This document shows positions 55,539-64,000 of a stretch of DNA of 64,000 bases, piece after piece. The position numbers were made by a program, and so were the translations under genes. The DNA lies in contig JASKMD010000028.1 of assembly GCA_030144725.1 (NCBI GenBank), positions 4,759,919 through 4,823,918 on the forward strand. The letters run 5' to 3'. The stretch is from Haematococcus lacustris (Eukaryota; Chlorophyta; Chlorophyceae; Chlamydomonadales; Haematococcaceae). Within the stretch, counting starts at the first letter, position 1. The number at the start of each line of letters is the position of its first letter. Below the pieces are notes generated by a model. The model searched no databases and was not told the origin of the DNA. It worked only from the letters and a program-made list of their open reading frames with translations.

Positions 55539-58500
55539 TCACACATCGGTGATGGCCGGTAACACCTGAGCATCTGCCACGATGTCAGCGTTCAGAACCA
55601 CGCGCAGCAATGCCTCAGTGTCAGTGTACCTGCAGATGTAGCGCGTGAGCAGTGATGGACAGGTTCAGGGACAGGTCACACCAGGTTTTATAGTCATGCC
55701 AGCCTTGGTCATTACTAATACATAAAGAAACACCAGTATGGATGGGGCCAGGAGTAGTGTGTGTTTTTGTTGACTTCACATGTTGTTGATTGTGGTAATG
55801 GATGTATGTATGTCATGGCCCCATGCATGAGTGGTGTGTGCTTGTAGGGGCACCACTGCCACAGTATGTTGCACCAGTGCTTGCAGCCACAACGATGATG
55901 ATGCCACAGCCACTAGAGGCAATGCAGGCACTGGGTGATACTGGGCAGAGGGTAGAGGGGTGGAGGGGCAGCAAAGGGCACTTACTTCAGGATGCCGGAG
56001 TCGACATGCTTGAAGATGACATCCTGGCCATCAAAAGCCAGTGTGCCACCCTGTTGGGTCAGGAGGGCCTGGTTGGGGGGAGACAACACGTTCCCTGCAG
56101 GCCACAAGCCACCAGCTGCTCCCGTTGGGATGGGGTGGCTGGGTAAGATTGGTGTGTAAGTCAGTTGATAAGTCAGTGAAGAGGGTCGGGAGGAGGTGTA
56201 GCAGTCCGGAGACTCAGATCCTGTGGCAGGCTGTGCCAGGCTATCCTGGAGCACTGCTTGGGTTTCAACTACTGGAATTAAATAACGGGACTAATGGGAC
56301 TAGGTAAAGTACTGGGATTGAATAACAGGACTAACGGGAAAGTACTGGGACTAAACTAACGGGAGTGACCTACTGGGCGGAGATGTCTGGTGGAGCACTG
56401 CTGGTGGCCAATGTGTGACCAAGGACAGTCATTCACATTGGGGCAATGCTGACGTGCCCTGCAGCACGTAGGACACTGCACCCCAAAGATAGCCATTGCG
56501 CTCTTGCTAAGGCTGTGAACCTCCCTCAGCCAAGAGCAGGCTCAGGGCTAGGCACCGTAAAAGTGGCCACACACTCTCGGTAACAGGCACTAGAGTTGTA
56601 CAGAATGTAACCAGGGCAAGGGGTAAGGTCAAAACCTGAGGCAAAGCAGAGGCATATGGCAAGCATGGAGCAGTGTAGTGCACACAGCACATACATCTGG
56701 TAGGCCTTGGCCAGGGCTGTCTTAACCCATTCCCTGGAAGTCCCATTCCCTGGTGACCTTGGCATGGAGCGCATGATCATGTGTACAATTGAGACAGTAA
56801 CGTGTAGGATGTGTATAGTTGTGACAGTTGTGACAGTTGTGACAGTTGGGACAGCTGTGAGAGCACCCCCTGTGGCACTCACAGCGGCTGAGCACCCCGA
56901 CCATGTTGAACAGGCGCAGCGTGGCCAGCTCAAAGGGCCGCTGGTACCTGCAGCTCAGTCCAGCCCACACTATTGCTCCTAATGGCTAAGTAGGCTGTGC
57001 CTAGGTAGCTGTGCCTAGGTAGCTGTGCCTATATAGCTGTGCCTAGGTAGCTGTGCCTATATAGCTGTGCCTATATAGCTGTGCCTATATAGCTGTGCCT
57101 ATATAGCTGTGCCTATATAGCTGTGCCTAGGTAGCTGTGCCTATATAGCTGTGCCTATATAGCTGTGACTAGATAGCTGTTTGTCAGTGAAGGTGCCGCT
57201 GTTGCTGGTCATGTGGCTGACATGTGTGTGCAGCTCAGTCCGGCCCACATAGACTCTAGGTGGTGGTGTGGTCCCTTGTGCCATTGTTTGGCCGTGGTGG
57301 TGCCGCTGTTGCTGGTGGTGCTGGCAGTGGCCCTAGTGAGGGGACCTGATACTACCTTTGCTGGCTGATGAGAGAGGTGCTGACAGTAGCTCTGACCCTA
57401 GCATTGCCATTGTCGCTGCCACCTCATCTGCCCAGGACTTGTTTTGCTGCCTGGCCTGCCTGGCATGGTGCCTTGTGCCTGCCTGTCAGATGGTGAAGAG
57501 GGGACCCCGGCTGCTGCCAGTGGCCGCCACTGCTGCTGTTCTTGCAGATGCTGCTGCTATTGCTGCTGCTGCTGCTATTGCTACTGGTACTGGGACTGTT
57601 GCTGGTGTTAATGGTGCTGCCAGTGCTGCCAGTTCTGCGGTAGACGGTTGCTGGGCTTGGTGGGCTTCTCTTGTGATGAACAGCAGGCACCCCCTGGCTG
57701 CCCTCCTTCCCTGACCAAGGTGCACAAAATCCCTCACTGCTCTCTGCCCACACTGCAGGCTGGCTGGGTATCATGACCCACGAGCAGAGAGTGCGGCAGT
57801 CAGTGTAGTGAGGGGCTGCACCCATGTGGGGTGGGTGAGGCAGTGCGTGTGTGACAGGGGTGTGAGGCATGCGGGCGTGAGGGAAGGGTGATGCTGGTGC
57901 CTCACCCTGTCCCAAGGATGTCAAAGGGAGTGGCTCTGTCAAACACTGGCTGAGCAGCCCGGTCACCTACGTAGCCCCGCACCACCTGCGCACCTCAGCC
58001 AGGCAGCCTCCAGCCACTGACACCCACACAAGCAAGCCACTGTGATCTCGTATTGACGATGGTGGTGATGGTGGTGATGATGGTGGTGATGATGATGGTG
58101 ATGGTGATGACAGCTTGGCCTTGACTTACCCTTAGCGCAGCACCCCAGTGCTGGCTCAGTGAGTCAGCATCAACATCACAGCTGCTGACACGAGCAGTGA
58201 GGAGCTCAATGAAGGACGTCACTGCACTGCCACCTAAAGCAGGCTACAGGCTGCAGCCATGCTCAGAACTGCACAAGGTCACGGCGACCAAGTAGAGCGA
58301 AGTGGCCGCTACCCTGGCAGGGTTGGGTTAGGGTTGGAAGGGGGTGGGGTTAGGGTTAAGGTTACTAGGCAGCCGGCAACTAGGCAGAATGAAATGCCTT
58401 TACCACCAGGCAGGACCACTATCCCGGACCCGCAGCACTAGCACCCCGGCAGCAGCACTGGCACCAGCAGCGGCTGAGCAGGGTAAGGCACCACCACCCA

Positions 58501-60673
58501 GTACCAGCACCCCGGCAGCAGCAGCACCCTGAGCCTGACCTCTTGCAAGGTGCCCTCTGAGCCCACCCCAGCCAGCATGGGCAGTAGCTTGGCATAGGGC
58601 GAGATGTCCAGGTCCGGAAGGAAGCCAGGGTTGAACCCCAGCGCCCTGCATGGCGGGTCACACCCCACACGCATGCAGTGTGCTTGCATGAACTCACTAA
58701 CGGCAGGCTTGCACGGCTTTAGACAGCACTTGTCATGTCAGTTGCAAGGGCCCTGGGCTGACAACAATAACAACCGTCAACAACTGATATCTTCCACTGT
58801 GCCGCTACCCTTAACACCATCCTTGTGTAGTGGGCACAGCAACAGCAAAGTTGCAAGCAGCAAACACTTCCATGCAGGCTATGCTGCACATTCGTCTGCC
58901 CAGGCCTTGTCCTGTTGCCTGGCCCCGCATGGCCTAGCGCAGCCACTAGCTTACCCTGCCCTGCCGCTGGCCTGGCTCTGATCTCACCCACTTGTACGCT
59001 GCTCCTGAAGGGTCAGCAAACAGCTTGGTGGCTGGGAAACGCAGGTCACGTGCAAACTCCTGACAGCAGCCATGCAGCCATGCAACACCCAGCACCTGTT
59101 CAGCTGCTGCCACACTGAATGGCTGCAGCCATGTGCCACTGCTGCTTCCCTTCCCCGCAGCATCATGATAGTGTCTCCTCAGGCTGAGCATGCTCGCAGC
59201 AGTAGCTTTGCAGGGGCAGTGTGGCAGTGGCAGTTGTCAGCGCTGCCCAGGGGCGCCACCCAAAACTGGCAGTGTGGACTAGGGCTGAGCAGGGTCCACC
59301 TTGCCTGTGCACAGGCAGGGCAGGGCTCGGCTATGCCACAGACAAAGCCACAGGCAGGGCAGGGCTTGGCTGTGCCACAGGCTGAGCCACAGGCAGTGTT
59401 GCCAGGAGGTGGAAAGTGCTCACCTGGGCATTGGCAGCGCTGCCCAACCCCACCGCAATGACCTGCACACCTGACGCTTCCAGCATGGGCATGATCTTGA
59501 CCTGCAGCCATGCAACTTGCATGAGCAGACTCTGGCTGCAGAGGTTACCTAAGACCCCATGAGGCTACCCCTGCTGCCAGGACACATCACCACCCTTGCC
59601 ACCCCTGCGACACCAAGTGTGCTCACTGCAGCTAGCATCCAGGTCAGTGCTGTGTGTGTCAGCATACTTCATCTGCTGGTAACCTTTCACAACCTCACAC
59701 TGCAGCAGGGTGCCTAGCAGCCTGGGTACCTGTTGCTGCTGCTGGGTTGACCAGCCAAGCCATCACCACAGCCAGGCAGGTGGGTGGGCAGGGACTGCAA
59801 TGCAGCGCTGTACATGCAGCGCATTGGGGAGAGCAGGTGGCGCCCGCTGGAGCTGTGCTGGTGGCCAAACCTGCCTGAGTTGCCGGCCATGGGCAAGGAG
59901 TACCAAGGCCTGGGATACAAGCGGCTGAAAGAACGGACACCCAAGATCCAGCAACAGCAGCAGCCTATTGCACAGTAATGTACGCCCTCTTGAGCTGTGT
60001 TCAAATTACAATAAGTGTACGTTGTCATGGCAACTCTAGGCTATAGACCTGCCACAAGGGTCAGGCAATAGTGTAGGTGGAAGGCGCCCATGACATGTGC
60101 ATGGGAACATGATTCCAAACATGTGCATGGGAACATGATTCTGGCTTTGCGGGCTGATGAGGGAGGTGCTGACCTACCAGCTTCTGGGCATACTCCCAGC
60201 TCGTCAGATCCGCAAAGTGAGTCAGGAAGGGCATCACCACTTTACTGCCAGGTCGAGCCTGCTTGCATGTCATTGTTGCACAAGAGCAAGGAAACAGCTG
60301 ACCGGCCTGCTTGATGCATGGCTGAAGGGAAGCTGTATTTGTTGATGAGAGCCCAGGTACATAGAAAACCTGGCTTATCACCTGCCACAGGGAAAGCAGC
60401 TCCACAGGCTCCCCAGAGCCAGCTTGATAGACAGTCAGGTCTGCAGTGTGCAGCTGAAAGACCAGTCAGCAGACCCACTACATCCACATGTAACCCTGAC
60501 TCTGACCTCAGAAATGGTGCCAGCCATGTCGCACAGCAATGTCGCGAGCTCTTACCTCGAAGCTGGTCATACTCTCGCACAGCACGAACTTGCAGTGCGC
60601 GTCGACCCGCAGCCCGATGCAGGGGACTCTGTAGCGAGACTCGATGCCGCTGTGTGAGGATGGTGCCCTGCAT
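55539..60673 (-). CDS. Thioredoxin-fold AhpC/TSA-like protein, probably plastid
   Basis: Ten exons keep frame and give 284 residues: 60673-60556, 60440-60382, 60258-60178, 59501-59424, 59059-58992, 58645-58540, 57985-57906, 56947-56883, 56094-55986, 55629-55539. The N-terminus (MQGTILTQRHRVSLQSPLHR, then more Arg and Ala, no acidic residues for over 30 positions) fits a chloroplast or mitochondrial transit peptide. The core follows the thioredoxin pattern of peroxiredoxin-like proteins: VELLSLWQ, VVMPFLTHFADLTSWEYAQK, VQVIAVGLGSAANAQEF, FPATKLFADPSGAAYKALGF, and LLTQQGGTLAFDGQDVIFKH. In the usual active-site loop (HFGCxxC in related families) this protein has HFADLTSW, so no catalytic Cys is seen there. 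Its role is therefore unclear; a redox-inactive or substrate-binding member is possible. A Fanzor-like fragment sits antisense in intron 3. Confidence 0.78.
56985..57180. repeat. 13-14 bp tandem repeat
   Basis: TAGCTGTGCCTATA and TAGCTGTGCCTAGG alternate for about 13 units in an intron of the thioredoxin-like gene. Confidence 0.93.
58320..58366. repeat. Degenerate TTAGGG-type interstitial tract
   Basis: GGGTTGGGTTAGGGTTGGA followed by GGGGTTAGGGTTAAGGTTA in an intron of the thioredoxin-like gene. It is the third such tract in the window. Confidence 0.7.
59766..59978 (+). mobile_element. Fanzor-like copy 4, intronic fragment
   Basis: The plus strand reads GRDCNAALYMQRIGESRWRP, then LELCWWPNLPELPAMGKEYQ and GLGYKRL, ending with a stop at 59976-59978. 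It is the RuvC-III end of the same subfamily as copies 2 and 3. Upstream it shares CACAGCCAGGCAGGTGGGTG with copy 3, so both lack the same internal part (zinc ribbon) and may derive from one deleted master. It lies antisense in intron 3 of the thioredoxin-like gene and cannot code for an active nuclease. Confidence 0.72.
59979..60110 (+). other. Conserved 3' flank of Fanzor-like copy 4
   Basis: Blocks shared with copies 2 and 3 in the same order: GCCCTCTTGAGCTG, GTCATGGCAACTCTAGGCTA, ATAGTGTAGGTGGAAGGCGC and ATGTGCATGGGAACATG. Together with the two other copies it defines about 120-140 bases of conserved non-coding sequence. Confidence 0.5.
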
Positions 60674-61016
60674 GATGCACAATGAAGCGCAGCAGCAATA
60701 TGCTGCACTCCCCCCACCACCACCCCTGACATTCAAATAGAAACAAGTGAGGTGTTTGAAATCATCTGCGTGCTGGAAGCTATACACTTCATTGTTTTTG
60801 CACACTCCTGCTCGCGCCCTTCATCGTCTTGTGATCCAGGCTTGCACGGCACCCAACTTATAAGTTGCCGACGGCTCACGACTTACGAGCTCATACCTTC
60901 CTACTCTACGCTTCATTGTGCGGGTTGGAAGCAAAGACTCTCAGTTTTGATCTAACACGACTTCGATGTGCTTCTTCTGGCACTCAAATGTAGTCCAAAT
61001 GCCCATCACCCTGTAG
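60674..61016. other. Divergent intergenic region of the thioredoxin-like gene and CCT2
   Basis: The two genes diverge from here, so about 340 bases should hold both promoters. It contains no repeats and no convincing TATA box. It may also contain untranslated leader sequence. Confidence 0.5.
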
Positions 61017-63501
61017 ATGAGCCAGCCATCAGGCATCCTGCACCAGGGCACTCAGGAGGAGCGGGGCGAGAATGCGCGCTTGGTGGGTTCGGACGGTTCG
61101 TGGCTGCTCAGAGCTGGGCTGAGCGCGCGTAGGACAGCAAAAGCTTCGGGTGATCTGCCCCGGCATGTGCCGCTGATCAAATTAGCCATGTCGTGTGCAC
61201 TTGCAGGCAGCCTTCGTGGGGGCGGTTGCCATTGCAGACCTCGTCAAAACCACTCTAGGCCCCAAGGGCATGGTGAGCGCAGCTGATAGCTCTTCAGCAC
61301 ATGCATCCCTCGGGGCTGACACTCTGCACAGTGAAGGCGATGGCGAAGCCCAGAACAGCAGCAATATGCGCATGTTCCCTGAGATATCCCAGGTCCTGAT
61401 ACATATGCACAGCTCAACAGCTGGGATGACATGCAGGCCTCCTGAGCCTGGCCCATAACATGTTGAAACAGCAGCACTGTTGCTTGTAAGGCAGAGGGGC
61501 TGTGCTGATGTCATGCAGTGGCGATATGAAGCCATGTAAAGAAGCTTGGCTGGGAACCAATGAAGAGTAACAGAATCAGCATGGTGCCACGGGCATGGCA
61601 GCTCTCATGTCATATGGCCAGCACCTACACAAACACCCACACCCACCACAGCAGCAGCAGCCACAGAAACAGCTGCAGCAGCCACACTGGCAGCAGCAGC
61701 GGCCAGACCGACAGCAGCAGCAGCAGCTGCAGCAGGCACAGGGTGCACTCGCTGCGCCTGCCAAAGGCTTGAAGGGTCCGGCAAGTCCCAGCGCAGCCCT
61801 ACACAGCGCAGCACCCACACGTTTGCACCAGGAGGCAGTGCCAGTGCTGTAAGGCTGCCACATTCGTGCCAAGCTGGTGATTTTCGAGTCAGCAGCTGTA
61901 GTCAGCCTGCCAGGAGGCAGCCAATGCCAGCGCCCAGCCTATGCCAGCGCCTAGACCAGCACTGCCAGGTCACACCCCAGGTCACACCCCAGGTCACACC
62001 CCTAGGCCCATCCTCACACACACACACACACACACCAGCTTCTCTCCGCTCGGGCTAATGCTGCCATCATAGCACGTCATGACATGCACACATTGCTCTG
62101 GCTGCTGCCCTCTGGCCACTGCCCTTTGGCTGCTGCCCTCTACCTGCTGCCCTCTCTCCACTGTCTTGTCCTGGCAATAGCTGGAGCTGCCAACCCCTCC
62201 TCCAGCACCATTTGCTCCGTGTGCCGGAGCTGCAGTCCCTCCCAGCCCCCACCACATTACCCTCACCATAACCTCACCATACCCTCACGAATGTCAGGTG
62301 TGAGGGTCATGGGTGTTAGGGGTGAGGGTCATAAGTGAGGGCAGAGGCAAGGGAATGAGGGCAGATCTGCTGTTGTGAGGCCATTGCCCCGCCACCCATG
62401 GTGTGTGTGTGTGTGCTGCCCTCCCCGTGTGCCCTTAGGACAAGATCCTGCAGAGCATGAGCCGCAACCATGACATCACCGTCACCAATGACGGGGCCAC
62501 CATCCTGAAGTCCATCTACATTGACAACCCAGCCGCCAAGGTCCTTGTTGGTGGGTGGCCAGGGGGGCTGGGAGCGGAATGCCACTTGGGCAGGGGGCAG
62601 GGGGCGGGATGCTACACGGGCCCTGATGCTACCAGACTGATATGGGCAGGGGGAGCTGGTGGAGGTGCCTGGTGGCAATGGTGCAGGTCCACAGGGTTGA
62701 TGCTGCTACACTACAGCTGCTGCCCTACCCCTGGCACTGGCTTGATCTCTGCAGACTGGCTCTGAATAGGTGTGCCAGGGTTGGGGAGGAGGGGGAGTGG
62801 GGAGGGGAGTGGGAGGGGCGCCCCTGCTTGAGGGTCCTCCGAGCCTGCCTCTCCTGTCTATGTCAGGCCTGCTTCACAGATCCATGCGCCCATGCTCCCC
62901 TGGCCCATGCAGACATCAGCAAGGTCCAGGATGACGAGGTGGGGGACGGCACCACCAGCGTGGTGGTGCTGGCGGGGGAGATGCTGCGGGAGGCAGAGCA
63001 GCTGGTCAACGCCAAGATCCACCCCATGACCATCATTGCAGGTGCAGCCATGCTAGTAGTAGCAGCCTACTGAACTGCTGGTAGTGGCCACTGCCATGTT
63101 AGCCACAAGCTCGCAGCAGCAGGTAGCTGGGCAGAGGAAGCAGCTGGGTGCTAGCTGGGCAGTAGCTGGGCAGTAGCTGGGCAGTAGCTGGGCGGTGAGT
63201 GCAGCTCATCAGCACCTGGAGCATTATGAAATGACTGTGCCTCTCAGCCCAGCACGACTCCCCTGTTCTCCCTTGCAGTCAACCTGCCGTTGTGGGGAAG
63301 TGTGACTCCCTACTGACCTGACCTTGTCCAATCTGTTAGCCTAATTGTTAGTCAGCCAGCTGACAGGACTATAGCATGGCTCCATGCTGCATGCTCCATG
63401 CCTGCCTGGCTACAGGGTTCAGGGAGGCGGCAGAGGCAGCGAGGGACGTGCTCATCTCATCTGCCTTCAACAACGTGGCTGACCCCACTCGCTTCCGTGA
63501 G
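61017..63501 (+). CDS. CCT2: Chaperonin CCT subunit beta (5' part, runs off the window)
   Basis: CCT/TRiC is the cytosolic chaperonin that folds actin and tubulin; CCT2 is its beta subunit. Five exons join in frame: 61017-61082, 61207-61272, 62439-62550, 62913-63041, 63416-63501. Their product reads [94 protein letters not shown]. This covers the start of the equatorial ATPase domain with the TNDGATIL and GDGTTS nucleotide-binding motifs. The spelling [13 protein letters not shown] and the IHPxTIIAG segment point to beta rather than another subunit. The start ATG follows an in-frame TAG, but TAG/ATG could also be a splice acceptor. The rest of the gene (roughly 380 residues of the usual 530) lies beyond the window. 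The last visible intron contains the CCCCA array. Confidence 0.95.
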
Positions 63502-63709
63502 GTAGGGCAGGAGGAGGGAAGACCCCTGACCCCTGCTGTGTGCTGTGTGCCCACCATCCTCCACGTCGCCACCCCTCACCCTCCATGGCTCCTACGCACG
63601 CGCCAGGCACCCCAGCCTTCACCTTCACCTGCTGTCCTTACGATTGCTGCTAGACTTCTGGGCTGACAGACAGGCTCCATTACATGGATTAGGGGGATGG
63701 AAAGGAAAG

Positions 63710-64000
63710 ACACCCCACCCCACCCCACCCCACCCCACCCCACCCCACCCCACCCCACCCCACCCCACCCCACCCCACCCCACCCCACCCCACCCCACCC
63801 CACCCCACCCCACCCCACCCCACCCCACCCCACCCCACCCCACCCCACCCCACCCCACCCCACCCCACCCCACCCCACCCCACCCCACCCCACCCCACCC
63901 CACCCCACCCCACCCCACCCCACCCCACCCCACCCCACCCCACCCCACCCCACCCCACCCCACCCCACCCCACCCCACCCCACCCCACCCCACCCCACCC
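63710..64000. repeat. CCCCA pentanucleotide array at the window edge
   Basis: At least 58 uninterrupted CCCCA units fill the last 290 bases and continue past the end. It lies in an intron of CCT2. Frames of GWGGV repeats on the minus strand are artefacts. Confidence 0.98.

Noticed and set aside
57995..58222. Possible exon of the thioredoxin-like gene reading TSFIELLTARVSS
   Set aside because: No acceptor gives the phase required after the preceding exon, and direct joining of 58540 to 57985 restores a continuous family-like sequence.
61560..61852. Gln-rich frame between CCT2 exons 2 and 3
   Set aside because: CCT2 reads GPKGM directly into DKILQ across it, so it lies in an intron; it is a CAG-rich tract.
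63576..63998. 140-codon GWGGV frame
   Set aside because: An artefact of the CCCCA array inside a CCT2 intron.

Overview
The window is nuclear DNA of a green alga, most likely a chlorophycean of the Chlamydomonadales and possibly a Haematococcus relative. The evidence is that the genes are cut into many short exons by GT-AG introns full of CTG/CAG and C-rich minisatellites, that one gene (152-4374) encodes ASA3, a mitochondrial ATP-synthase subunit known only from chlorophycean algae, and that degenerate TTAGGG-type tracts sit inside introns. Genus is inference. Almost all long open frames in the repeats are artefacts; genes were rebuilt exon by exon by checking that splice sites and reading phases agree.

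Layout. 0.15-4.4 kb (+): ASA3. 5.1-7.8 kb (+): a small coiled-coil protein. 8.6-9.9 kb (+): a Fanzor/TnpB-like element remnant. 10.6-14.0 kb (+): an IQ-motif protein. 15.9-25.7 kb (+): an ionotropic glutamate-receptor-like channel in 23 exons. 28.6-33.4 kb (-): a 1203-residue protein with two SpoVS/Alba-like domains, the second split by a very long Pro/Gln-rich insertion. 33.8-36.6 kb: two DNA transposons, a 1.3 kb element with long inverted repeats and a 1.4 kb hAT element with a perfect 8-bp target duplication. 37-41.2 kb: minisatellites, including a 560-bp GGGGA array. 41.8-44.7 kb (-): a cluster of Fanzor-like fragments. 45.3-54.9 kb (-): an inverted second copy of the glutamate-receptor gene with a frameshift. 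55.5-60.7 kb (-): a plastid-type thioredoxin-fold (AhpC/TSA-like) protein with another Fanzor-like fragment in an intron. 61.0 kb to the edge (+): chaperonin CCT2, 5' part.

The main structural feature is an inverted repeat with arms of about 10.4 and 9.6 kb around a 19 kb spacer that holds the SpoVS/Alba-like gene, both transposons, the large satellites and most Fanzor-like copies. The conserved genes (ASA3, CCT2, thioredoxin-like) are housekeeping and have no evident operon-like relationship. The most interesting items are the Fanzor-like family with a conserved non-coding 3' flank shared by three copies, the split SpoVS/Alba-like protein, and the duplicated receptor.
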